Positions 6,299 through 13,911 of a DNA stretch of 16,168 bases are shown here, in pieces (positions within the stretch are counted from its first letter, which is position 1; each line of letters starts with the position of its first letter). The notes beneath the pieces are model-generated. The model made no database searches. It worked only from the letters and a program-made list of their open reading frames with translations, and was not told the DNA's origin. The DNA lies in assembly GCA_031272345.1 (NCBI GenBank), contig JAISTZ010000043.1:1-16168 (forward strand), read 5' to 3'. A program made the translations under genes and the position numbers. This stretch comes from Spirochaetaceae bacterium (GTDB lineage: Bacteria; Spirochaetota; Spirochaetia; Treponematales; Treponemataceae).

Positions 6299-6317
6299 AA
6301 CGGGTTTTTTACCCGTT
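6299..6317. promoter_or_regulatory. Inverted repeat AACGGGT-N5-ACCCGTT upstream of the first element gene
   Basis: Perfect 7-bp arms with a TTTTT spacer lie 25 nt before ATG 6274, between the attachment site and the first leftward gene. The arms share the CGGGT/ACCCG core with the motifs at 17-148 and near 3566. There is no T-run after the stem in the direction of transcription. It is a candidate operator or arm-type integrase/Xis site rather than a terminator. Confidence 0.5.
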
Positions 6318-6423
6318 TTGCTACCCAATGCACTGCGCCGGTCTTTCCGGTGGCAATTTTATGTGTCTTTTAATCTTTCTTTCAGCGCCATAAATCTATG
6401 TAACACATGACTTACAGCGCTCC
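6318..6423. other. Gap between tRNA-Leu and the first element gene; inferred attachment-site region
   Basis: No gene is seen. This is the sequence immediately 3' of tRNA-Leu on the element side. Because the integrase gene faces this tRNA and tRNA 3' ends are the usual targets of this enzyme family, the attachment core is inferred to lie in the tRNA 3' end (about 6424-6445). The second att copy would be left of the window and is not visible. Confidence 0.45.
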
Positions 6424-6506
6424 TACCGGCGAAGAGACTTGAACTCTTACACCCTCGCGGGCAGCAGATTTTGAGTCTGCCGTGTCTACCATTCCACCAC
6501 GCCGGC
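6424..6506 (-). tRNA. tRNA-Leu(CAA)
   Basis: Minus-strand 83-nt tRNA. The acceptor arms are GCCGGCG and CGCCGGT, pairing fully with a terminal G:U, and the discriminator is A. The anticodon stem GCAGA/TCTGC encloses loop CTCAAAA, giving anticodon CAA, which reads UUG leucine codons. The long variable arm (CCCGCGAGGGT) is that of a class II tRNA, and the T-arm carries GTTCAAGTC. CCA is not encoded. It lies directly beside the integrase-bearing element and is its likely insertion target; the 3' half is regenerated by the element's own sequence in such insertions. Confidence 0.95.
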
Positions 6507-6515
6507 CTGTGGGAA

Positions 6516-6544
6516 AGGCTACCAGAAAGAGAAAAAACCGTCAA
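6516..6544 (-). promoter_or_regulatory. Promoter of tRNA-Leu
   Basis: Minus-strand TTGACG (6544-6539) and TAGCCT (6521-6516) are separated by exactly 17 bp, ending 9 nt before the mature tRNA 5' end at 6506. Spacing and position fit a sigma-70-type tRNA promoter. Confidence 0.6.
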
Positions 6545-6578
6545 GGGTACTCTGCCTAATCCAGATGCAAACGGGACA

Positions 6579-6658
6579 TCGGTCTCCTAATAATCTTGCC
6601 TTTTTATCTAAAATTCAACATATTTGTAGTAGAACTGTTACTTTTTTTTGGAGACCGA
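6579..6658. promoter_or_regulatory. Upstream region of lon with an inverted repeat that includes its ribosome binding site
   Basis: TCGGTCTCC at 6579-6587 is the exact reverse complement of GGAGACCGA at 6650-6658, and the right arm contains the GGAG Shine-Dalgarno of lon. If a transcript began before 6579 the arms could pair and hide the ribosome binding site. A weak promoter candidate in between (TTGCCT 6596-6601, TATTTG 6621-6626, spacer 19) would start after the left arm, in which case the repeat could be a DNA operator. The repeat is seen; its function is open. Confidence 0.35.
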
Positions 6659-6659
6659 C

Positions 6660-9326
6660 ATGGCTGATGAAGTGCGAAGTGAGCCCCCTGTTCCTGTGGA
6701 GCAGATGCTTTCAAATAAACTGTATTTGATACCCCTTGCGGGGCGGCCGATTTTTCCCGGTATTTTTACCCCCCTCATGATAAATTCCCCGGAGGACACC
6801 AAGGTGGTTGAGCAGGCCTACAAGGAAAACGGCTTCCTGGGAATCTGCCTCCTCAAGAACGAGGCGGAGGCGCCGGGAGTCCCCGACCTTCATTCGGTGG
6901 GCACGGTGGCGCGGATCATCAAGAAGATAAACCTGCCCGACGGGGGGGTGAACATCTTTGTGTCCACGATAAAGCGCTTCAAACTGCGGAAGACCCTGAA
7001 CATCAGGGATCCCATGCTGGCGATTGTGGAATACCTGGAGGACGAGGAGGACCAGACACACGAAGTCAAGGCCCTCACCAGGGCGCTCATAGCGGAGATG
7101 CGGGAGGTTTCGGAGAACAATCCCCTCTTTTCCGAGGAGATGCGCCTCAACATGGTGAACATCGATCATCCGGGCAAAATCGCGGACTTCATCGCGTCGA
7201 TTCTGAACATCGACAAGAACGACCAGCAGCAGATTCTGGAGATGCTCAACGTGCGCCGCAGGATGGAGCAGGTCCTTGTGTACATCAAGCGGGAGCAGGA
7301 GCTCCTTCGGATTCAAAAAAAGATTCAGGGCGAAATCAACGACCGGATCGAAAAGCAGCAGCGGGAATACTTCCTCAAGGAGGAGCTCAAGAACATAAAG
7401 GAAGAGCTCGGCATGGCGACCGATGCCAAGACCTCGGACTATCAGAAGTTCAAGGAGAAGCTCGACGCCTTCGGGTTTGACGGGGAAATCAAGGAGGCAG
7501 TGGAGAGCGAGCTGGAGAAATTCCAACTGATGGAGCCCAACTCCGCCGAATACATCGTCACCAGGAACTACCTGGAGATCATTGCGGGGCTCCCCTGGGG
7601 GGAGGCGGAAGCTGAGAACTTCAACCTGAAGCAGGCAAAGAAAATTCTGGAGCGGGACCACTACGGCCTGGAGGACGTAAAAAAACGCATCATGGAATAT
7701 CTGGCGGTCCGCAAACTCAAGAAGGACAGCAAGGGGTCGATCCTGCTGCTGGTGGGGCCCCCGGGGGTGGGGAAGACGAGCGTGGGCCGGTCGATCGCGT
7801 CGGCCATGGGGAAGCCCTTTTTCCGCTTTTCCGTGGGGGGCATGAGGGACGAGGCGGAAATCAAGGGCCACCGGCGCACCTACATCGGCGCGCTGCCGGG
7901 CAAAATCATTCAGGGCCTGAAAATCGTCAAGCACCGGTCCCCGGTCTTCATGATCGACGAGGTGGACAAGATGGGGGAGAGCTTCCAGGGGGACCCCACG
8001 AGCGCCCTCCTGGAGGTGCTGGACCCGGAGCAGAACGTGTCCTTCCGGGACCACTACCTGGACCTGCCCTTCGACATTTCCGACGTGTTTTTTATCCTTA
8101 CGGCGAATACCACCGACGATATTCCCTCACCCCTCCTGGACAGGGCTGAGATCATCAACCTGTCGGGGTACATCGACCAGGAGAAAATCGAAATCGCCCG
8201 GAAATACCTGATCCCCAAGAATCTCGTCAAAAACGGGCTCAAAAAAAATCAGATAAAATACACCGCCGAGGCCCTTCACCTGATAGCGGAGTCCTACGCC
8301 AGGGAGTCCGGGGTGCGGAATTACGAGAAAAGCCTGGACAAGATACACCGGAAGCTGATTTCGGAGCTCTTTGCCTCCGACGAGGTGATAACCCTTGAGG
8401 CCGAGTATTTGCGGCTCAAAAAGGCGGAGGACGACGTATTCGACGAGGCGGAGGCCCAGGCGGAGGCTGAGGCAAAGAAGGCCGCGGCCCTCGCCGCCAA
8501 GAAGAAAAAGAAGGCCCCCAGGGGGGCCGCCCCCCCGGAGGAGGCCGCTCCGGAGAGGGACGCCCAAACTGCGGCAGCCGCCCCAGGCGTCCCGGAGGCC
8601 GGGGAGGACGCCGCTCCGGAGGTCAAGCCGGAGCCCAAGCCGCCCCGTCAATATTCCCAAGCGGTCAAGGACGCGGAACGGGTCCTGGGGGAGGCCCTCT
8701 CCAGGCCCAGGGTTATCGGCAAGGAGGACGTGGAGAAATACCTGGGCAAGCCCGTATTCGACGAGTCCCAAATCATCAGGGCCGACAAGGCCGGGACAGC
8801 GGTGGGCCTGGCGTGGACGAACATGGGCGGGGACACCCTGCTGATCGAGGCGGTGGCCTTCCAGGGCAAGGAGGGCTTCCAGATCACCGGCCAGCTTGGG
8901 GACGTGATGAAGGAGTCCGCCTCAATCGCCCTTACCTGGGCCAAGCGGTTCGTCCTGGCGGAGAACATCGCGGACACGGGCTGGTTCGAGAAGAACACGA
9001 TTCACCTGCACATTCCCGAGGGGGCCACCCCCAAGGACGGGCCCTCAGCCGGAATCACCATGTCCACGGCGCTCCTGTCGCTTTTAAAGGACAAGCAGAT
9101 AAAACCCAACTGGGCCATGACCGGGGAGCTTTCCCTTACGGGGCAGGTGCTCCCCATCGGGGGACTCAAGGAGAAGACCGTGGCGGCCAAGCGGAACAAG
9201 ATAAAGCACATCATCATCCCCAGGGGGAACGAGCGGGACCTGGAGAAGATCCCCGACCACGTAAAAAAAGGACTGGCCTTCCATCCGGTGTCCCGGATGG
9301 ACGAGGTTGTGTCGCTGGTGTTCTGA
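6660..9326 (+). CDS. lon: ATP-dependent Lon protease with an extra low-complexity insert
   Basis: 888-aa cytoplasmic Lon (LonA type), which unfolds and degrades damaged and regulatory proteins. The start ATG 6660 (MADEVRSE) has GGAG 7 nt upstream; an in-frame TTG at 6648 is less likely. Residues about 20-300 are the N-terminal substrate-binding domain and helical hairpin (ending NYLEIIAGLPWGEA). The AAA+ domain has Walker A GPPGVGKT at 366-373, Walker B FMIDEVDKM (D433, E434) and sensor TANTTDDIP. The protease domain has catalytic S796 (PKDGPSAGIT) and K839 (GLKEKTVAAKR). Between the small AAA domain and the protease domain, residues about 590-662 are an Ala/Glu/Lys/Pro-rich, probably disordered insert absent from E. 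coli Lon (784 aa) and accounting for much of the extra length. The ABC gene follows after 3 nt. Confidence 0.97.
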   Translation: MADEVRSEPPVPVEQMLSNKLYLIPLAGRPIFPGIFTPLMINSPEDTKVVEQAYKENGFLGICLLKNEAEAPGVPDLHSVGTVARIIKKINLPDGGVNIFVSTIKRFKLRKTLNIRDPMLAIVEYLEDEEDQTHEVKALTRALIAEMREVSENNPLFSEEMRLNMVNIDHPGKIADFIASILNIDKNDQQQILEMLNVRRRMEQVLVYIKREQELLRIQKKIQGEINDRIEKQQREYFLKEELKNIKEELGMATDAKTSDYQKFKEKLDAFGFDGEIKEAVESELEKFQLMEPNSAEYIVTRNYLEIIAGLPWGEAEAENFNLKQAKKILERDHYGLEDVKKRIMEYLAVRKLKKDSKGSILLLVGPPGVGKTSVGRSIASAMGKPFFRFSVGGMRDEAEIKGHRRTYIGALPGKIIQGLKIVKHRSPVFMIDEVDKMGESFQGDPTSALLEVLDPEQNVSFRDHYLDLPFDISDVFFILTANTTDDIPSPLLDRAEIINLSGYIDQEKIEIARKYLIPKNLVKNGLKKNQIKYTAEALHLIAESYARESGVRNYEKSLDKIHRKLISELFASDEVITLEAEYLRLKKAEDDVFDEAEAQAEAEAKKAAALAAKKKKKAPRGAAPPEEAAPERDAQTAAAAPGVPEAGEDAAPEVKPEPKPPRQYSQAVKDAERVLGEALSRPRVIGKEDVEKYLGKPVFDESQIIRADKAGTAVGLAWTNMGGDTLLIEAVAFQGKEGFQITGQLGDVMKESASIALTWAKRFVLAENIADTGWFEKNTIHLHIPEGATPKDGPSAGITMSTALLSLLKDKQIKPNWAMTGELSLTGQVLPIGGLKEKTVAAKRNKIKHIIIPRGNERDLEKIPDHVKKGLAFHPVSRMDEVVSLVF

Positions 9327-9329
9327 GCC

Positions 9330-11105
9330 ATGGGGACCCCTTCGGCGGGGGAGTTCCGGGGACTCCTCCCGTACCTGAAACCCTATACCGGGCGGTATAT
9401 TCTCGGATTTGTCTGCCTGCTCGTGGTGGACGGGGCGCAGATTCTGGTGCCCCAGTGCATCAAGCGGGCCGTGGACACCCTGGCCGCCGGGGACTTTGCC
9501 CTGGGCAGGATGTACGCCCTGGCCCTGGAAGTGCTTGCCCTGGCCGCGGTGATTTCCGCGGGGCGCTTCCTGTGGCGGTACTTCATCCACGGGTCATCCC
9601 GCCGGATCGAGGCCCAGGTGCGGCAGGACTACTTTAAGCGGCTGCTTTCACTTTCCTACGACTTCTACCAGCGCAACAAGATCGGGGACCTCATGGCCAG
9701 GGCGACCAACGACCTGGGGGCCGTGCGGATGTCCATCGGCATGGGCTTTGTCGCCATGATCGACGGCACCGCCATGGCGATTACGATTCTGGTGATCATG
9801 TTCGTGCAGGATCCGGCGACCGCCTTCTTCGCGGTGCTCCCACTCCCCGTCATCAGCATACTCATGATCATCTTCGGCAAGGCGGTGGGGCGGCTCTTCC
9901 GCCGGGTCCAGGAAACCTACTCGGCCCTGAGCGACATCGCCCAGGAGACCTTCGCGGGGATCCGGGTGGTGAAGTCCTTTGCCAAGGAGTGGTGGTTCAT
10001 CAGGAAATTCGCCGACGGCAACAGGGACTACCAGGCGGCCAACATGAGCCTGGTGAAAGCCTTCGGCCTGGCCTTCCCCCTGGTGATGTTTCTTTCGGGC
10101 ATGACGACCCTCATCCTGGTGCTCGTGGGGGGCGCCAAGGTGATGCGGGGGACCATGTCCATCGGCCAGTTTGCGGCGTTCTTCAGCTACCTCCACATGC
10201 TCGTGTGGCCCATTATGAGCCTGGGCTTTATGATAAACATGATGCAGCGCGGGGCCGCAAGCATGGCCCGGATAAATGAAATCCTCAACACGGAGCCGTC
10301 AATCGTGCAGGTGACGGCAGGGGCCGATTCCCCCGCCCCGGCGCCGGACTCCGGCGCTGCCGTCTCTATCCGTCATTTGACCTTCACCTATCCCGGCGAG
10401 GGCGGGAAGGAGGTTCCCCCGGCGCTGGCGGACGTGAGCCTGGACATACCCAGGGGGGCCTTCGTGGGGATTCTGGGGAAGACCGGCTCCGGCAAGTCGA
10501 CCCTGCTCAAGACCCTGCCGCGCCTGGTGGATCCCCCCGCGGGGACCGTGTTCGTGAACGGCCGGGACGTGCGGGAGTATCCCCTGGATGAACTGCGCTC
10601 GCTCTTTGCGGCGGCCCCCCAGGACACGTATTTGTTCTCGGACACAATCAGGGCCAACGCGGCCTACGGGGCGGACTCCCCCACGGACGGGGCGATTCGG
10701 GAGGCCCTGGACGCGGCGGCGTTGACCAGGGACCTGGAGGAGTTCCCCCTGGGGTGGGACACGGTGATCGGTGAACGGGGGGTGACTCTTTCGGGGGGGC
10801 AGAAACAGCGGGCCGCCATCGCCAGGGCCCTGATGCGGCAGGGGGCGGAGATTCTGCTCCTGGACGACGCCCTCTCCGCCGTGGACGCGGACACCGAGCG
10901 GACCTTCCTTACGCGGTTCCTGGAGGAGCGCCGGGGCAGGACCACGGTGCTGGTGTCCCACAGGGTGTCGACCCTACAGCACACGGACTTCGTGGCGGTG
11001 CTTGACGGGGGGAGGATCATCGAGCGGGGAACCCCCAGGGAGCTGATGGACCTGGGCGGGTTCTTTGCCAGGACCGCCCAGTTGCAGCGGCTGGAGGCCG
11101 GTTAG
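9330..11105 (+). CDS. ABC exporter half-transporter with degenerate ATPase site (MdlA/YheI/TM287-like)
   Basis: 591-aa protein with about six membrane helices in residues 20-310 (YILGFVCLLVV, LALAAVISAGRFLW, TAMAITILVIMF, FAVLPLPVISILMII, LVMFLSGMTTLILVLV, LVWPIMSLGF) fused to a nucleotide-binding domain. The domain has Walker A GKTGSGKS (383-390), Q-loop AAAPQD, an intact signature LSGGQ (487-491) and Walker B ILLLDD, followed by ALSAVD and LVSHRVST. Asp513 stands where the catalytic Glu normally is, the mark of the degenerate subunit in heterodimeric exporters such as TM287/288 and BmrCD. Its partner is most likely the protein at 12105-13901. The start is 3 nt after lon, without a clear Shine-Dalgarno, suggesting coupling to lon translation. 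Family members export drugs or lipids; the substrate here is unknown. Confidence 0.93.
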   Translation: MGTPSAGEFRGLLPYLKPYTGRYILGFVCLLVVDGAQILVPQCIKRAVDTLAAGDFALGRMYALALEVLALAAVISAGRFLWRYFIHGSSRRIEAQVRQDYFKRLLSLSYDFYQRNKIGDLMARATNDLGAVRMSIGMGFVAMIDGTAMAITILVIMFVQDPATAFFAVLPLPVISILMIIFGKAVGRLFRRVQETYSALSDIAQETFAGIRVVKSFAKEWWFIRKFADGNRDYQAANMSLVKAFGLAFPLVMFLSGMTTLILVLVGGAKVMRGTMSIGQFAAFFSYLHMLVWPIMSLGFMINMMQRGAASMARINEILNTEPSIVQVTAGADSPAPAPDSGAAVSIRHLTFTYPGEGGKEVPPALADVSLDIPRGAFVGILGKTGSGKSTLLKTLPRLVDPPAGTVFVNGRDVREYPLDELRSLFAAAPQDTYLFSDTIRANAAYGADSPTDGAIREALDAAALTRDLEEFPLGWDTVIGERGVTLSGGQKQRAAIARALMRQGAEILLLDDALSAVDADTERTFLTRFLEERRGRTTVLVSHRVSTLQHTDFVAVLDGGRIIERGTPRELMDLGGFFARTAQLQRLEAG

Positions 11106-11971
11106 ATCGTAAACCCAATCAGCACATAGGGTGAACGAAAGTGGAAGGACATGCCGCTTATGAAGTCCCCTGTGTATTTTGCGTATTCGTGGTCTTCGTA
11201 GTATTCGCCGTTGGCTTTGTATCCGGTGGTGTCCTTGAGGGTCACGGTGCCGGAATAGGTGGAGAAGAAATCACAGGCGGCGGAAGCGCCTACCTCGACC
11301 CAGCACAGGGGGTTGATTTTTGCCCGGAGCCCCAGCCCCACAATGAGGCCGTAGGAGGTGTCGAAAAAGTCCGCCTGAATCGAATCGTAGTACCCGCCGG
11401 TTTCGGAGTAGTAGATAACGTTTTTTCCGTTCCCTGTGGGGCCTGCGTCGCCCTCAACAACCCAGCCGTTCTTTTTCTTGACGTCTTCGGGCTGCTGGAG
11501 CAAGTCCTGGGAAGCGGAGAGCATGTTTAGGGAGACCCCGACGCTTGGGATGACGGAAAACATGCCCAGGGAAATTTTGTAGGTGAACCCCGCGTCCATG
11601 TTGAGTTTGAAGACTGTTGCGCCCTCGTCCCAGGAAAAGAGCCACTCCGCCTCACGGGTCTGTTTGAATCTCAAGTATGAATTGCGGCCGCTGCTCGGTT
11701 CAAGGTAAGGCAGGGGGCCGTACCAGGTCATCTGGTCGGTAAAGTCTATCCCCAGGTTCACCGCGAGTCCCAGGACGCCGAGGCTCGGGCCGCCCAAATT
11801 TGCCCCCACGTGCAGGTCGATGCCGTGGAGGGGGTTCCAGGTTTCGAATTCCTTGCCCACGCTGTAGGGGGCGAATTCGTAGCCAATCCCCACCTCCACC
11901 TGCGGCAGCGCGGCAAACGCGCCCCCCGCGCATACCAGCGCGGTCAGAAAAAGTGCTGTTATTTTTTTCAT
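11102..11971 (-). CDS. Secreted outer-membrane beta-barrel-like protein
   Basis: 289-aa protein. It has a signal peptide MKKITALFLTALVCAGGAFA (lysines, hydrophobic core, AFA cleavage motif) and a mature part of alternating hydrophobic/polar beta strands with Gly and aromatics (VEVGIGYEFAPYS, LGLAVNLGIDF, FSVIPSVGVSLNM, YGLIVGLGLRAKI, CWVEVGASAACDFF), ending in a strand YVLIGFTI. This pattern is that of small outer-membrane barrels of spirochaetes; no specific family is recognised. ATG 11971 follows GGGGAG, with a GC hairpin (CCGGGG-N6-CCCCGG, 11986-12003) immediately upstream in the leader. It is convergent with the ABC gene (stop codons overlap) and divergent from the second ABC gene. It thus sits between the two halves of an exporter, which makes an envelope role plausible. 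Confidence 0.75.
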   Translation of the reverse strand: MKKITALFLTALVCAGGAFAALPQVEVGIGYEFAPYSVGKEFETWNPLHGIDLHVGANLGGPSLGVLGLAVNLGIDFTDQMTWYGPLPYLEPSSGRNSYLRFKQTREAEWLFSWDEGATVFKLNMDAGFTYKISLGMFSVIPSVGVSLNMLSASQDLLQQPEDVKKKNGWVVEGDAGPTGNGKNVIYYSETGGYYDSIQADFFDTSYGLIVGLGLRAKINPLCWVEVGASAACDFFSTYSGTVTLKDTTGYKANGEYYEDHEYAKYTGDFISGMSFHFRSPYVLIGFTI

Positions 11972-12065
11972 AACAATCTCCCCTTCCGGGGTTCCGCCCC
12001 CGGATTTTGCAGAAAATTAGTGCCTCCAAAGCCGGTTGCTTTGCGGACAACCCTTACACGCGCAA

Positions 12066-12098
12066 AGTATACACTTTTTTCAAAAGTTTGTCTATACT
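12066..12098. promoter_or_regulatory. Face-to-face promoters of the barrel-protein gene and the second ABC gene
   Basis: On the minus strand TAGACA (12094-12089) and TATACT (12071-12066) are 17 bp apart, a good promoter for the barrel gene with a leader of about 88 nt. On the plus strand TATACT (12093-12098) lies 6 nt before ATG 12105, with only a weak -35 (TACACT, 12070-12075, spacer 17). Each strand's -10 overlaps the other's -35, and the outer 9 bp form a near-palindrome (AGTATACAC / GTCTATACT, 8 of 9). Simultaneous use of both promoters should be mutually exclusive. Confidence 0.6.
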
Positions 12099-12104
12099 GA
12101 TTCC

Positions 12105-13901
12105 ATGTCCGACTATTTTGAGACCGACGAGGTTGTGAAGGAATACGACAGCCGAATCACGGGCAGAATCATCTCCTACATCAAGCCCTACAAGGCGCTC
12201 GCGGTGTTGTCCCTGGCGGCCCTGGGGGTGTCAACCCTGGGGGAGCTCTTCATTCCCGTGTTCATCCGGCGCGTCATCGACACGGTGATCTTCGTAAAAG
12301 ACCGGGCCCCGGATTTTTCCCTCCTCCACAGGTCCTGTGTGATTCTCTTTCTGGCCCTCCTGGGGACTCTCGTGTTCTCCTTTGTTCACGTGTGGTCGAT
12401 CTCCCTCATCGCCCAGCGGGTGATGCGGGACATCCGCCTGGCCCTCTTCGAGACGACTCTGGGACAGTCCTCGGCGGCCCTCTCCAGGCACCCGGTGGGC
12501 AGAATCGTCACCCGCCTCACCGGCGATGTGGAGACGATAAACGAGTTCTTCACCCAGGTTATCGGGTCGTTCCTGAAGGACTTTGCCGTGATGGTCGGGG
12601 TGCTCATCGCCCTCTTCTTCCTTTCGCCCAAGCTCGCCCTGGTGACCCTGGTGACGGTGCCGCCGGTTGCGGCGGTTGCGGTCTGGAGCCGGGTGAAGGC
12701 CAGGGACGCCTTCCGCAGGCAGCGGTCCGCCTCGTCCCTGGTGAACTCCTACCTCTCCGAGCGCCTCGGGGGGGTGCAGGTGGTGCAGCTTTTCTGCCGG
12801 GAACAACAGAGCGCCACCGAGTTCGGCACGCGGAACGGCGAGCTCCTCGACGCGAACCTGGGGGAGATGTACGTGTACGCCACCTTCCGCCCGGTGATAG
12901 ACCTCCTCTGCAATGTGACCATCGCCCTGGTGATCGCCTGGGGCGCAAACCTCGCCCTCTCGGCCAGTCTGTCCCCGGGGGTGCTCATCGCCTTCATCTC
13001 GCTGATTACGATGTTCTTTACCCCCGTGCAGGACATCGCGGAAAAATACACCACCCTCCAGTCGGCCATGGCCGGGGGCGAGCGGGTCTTCAAGTTCCTG
13101 GACGCGGATGAGCGGATTCCCGACGCCGGGGAGGCTTCCCTGTCAACCTCCGATAGTCCGATTTTGAAACGGGCTTTGCCCGTGGTCTTCCAGGACGTGC
13201 GGTTCGCCTACAAGCCCGGGGAGGACATCCTGCGGGGACTGTCCTTTACCGTGAAGCCCGGGGAAATGATCGCCCTGGTGGGCTACACCGGCGCGGGAAA
13301 GACGACCATAATCAACCTGCTCACCCGTCTGTGGGACGTGAGTTCCGGCAGAATCCTCCTGGGCGGCAGGGACATCCGGGACGTCCCCCTGGCATCGCTG
13401 CACCGGGGGATTCTCCCTGTATTACAGGATGTATTCTTGTTCTCCGGCACGGTGCGGGACAACATCTGTCTGGGGCTGCCCCTTTCGGACGATGAGGTGG
13501 AGCGGGCCTGCCGGACGGTCTACGCCCACGGCTTCATCTCCCGGCTCCCCCAGGGGTACGGCACGGTCCTCGCGGAAAGCGCCTCGAATATCTCCTCCGG
13601 TCAGCGGCAGCTCCTCAGTTTCGCCAGGGTCATCGCCCATGACCCCGCGATTGTGGTGCTCGACGAGGCCACGAGTTCCATCGACACGGAAACCGAGGGG
13701 CTCATCCAGCTCGCCATGAAGCAGGCCCTTGCCGGGCGCACGTCCATCGTCATCGCCCACAGGCTTTCCACGATAAAAGACGCCGCCCGAATCCTGGTGC
13801 TCTCCGGAGGCGTTGTGGTGGAGGAGGGGACCCACGACGAGCTGGTGGCCCGCAACGGCGTGTACGCCAAGCTCTACCGGCTCCAGTACAGCGAGGAGTA
13901 G
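12105..13901 (+). CDS. ABC exporter half-transporter with consensus ATPase site (MdlB/YheH/TM288-like)
   Basis: 598-aa protein. ATG 12105 (MSDYFETDEVVKEYDS) is chosen because the frame upstream contains only a TTG and lies across the promoter; no Shine-Dalgarno precedes it. The first about 340 residues hold six membrane helices (ALAVLSLAALGVSTLGELFIPVF, SCVILFLALLGTLVFSF, MVGVLIALFFL, LALVTLVTVPPVAAVAVW, LLCNVTIALVIAW, VLIAFISLITMFF). The nucleotide-binding domain has Walker A GYTGAGKT (393-400), Q-loop PVLQDVFLF, signature ISSGQ (496-500) and Walker B IVVLDEATSSID with catalytic E521, followed by IVIAHRLSTI. The active Glu with an altered signature is the exact complement of the protein at 9330-11105, predicting one working and one degenerate ATP site in a heterodimer. 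The substrate is unknown. Confidence 0.93.
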   Translation: MSDYFETDEVVKEYDSRITGRIISYIKPYKALAVLSLAALGVSTLGELFIPVFIRRVIDTVIFVKDRAPDFSLLHRSCVILFLALLGTLVFSFVHVWSISLIAQRVMRDIRLALFETTLGQSSAALSRHPVGRIVTRLTGDVETINEFFTQVIGSFLKDFAVMVGVLIALFFLSPKLALVTLVTVPPVAAVAVWSRVKARDAFRRQRSASSLVNSYLSERLGGVQVVQLFCREQQSATEFGTRNGELLDANLGEMYVYATFRPVIDLLCNVTIALVIAWGANLALSASLSPGVLIAFISLITMFFTPVQDIAEKYTTLQSAMAGGERVFKFLDADERIPDAGEASLSTSDSPILKRALPVVFQDVRFAYKPGEDILRGLSFTVKPGEMIALVGYTGAGKTTIINLLTRLWDVSSGRILLGGRDIRDVPLASLHRGILPVLQDVFLFSGTVRDNICLGLPLSDDEVERACRTVYAHGFISRLPQGYGTVLAESASNISSGQRQLLSFARVIAHDPAIVVLDEATSSIDTETEGLIQLAMKQALAGRTSIVIAHRLSTIKDAARILVLSGGVVVEEGTHDELVARNGVYAKLYRLQYSEE

Positions 13902-13911
13902 GGGGGCGGTT

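Noticed and set aside
6711..8054. A 447-codon minus-strand frame opposite lon
   Set aside because: Shadow of lon: the composition is Leu/His/Val-rich nonsense with no start signals, and lon is unmistakable on the plus strand.
12036..12104. N-terminal extension of the second ABC protein back to a TTG at 12036
   Set aside because: The extension crosses the divergent promoter region, lacks a ribosome binding site and does not look like the start of an ABC exporter; ATG 12105 gives the family's normal length.
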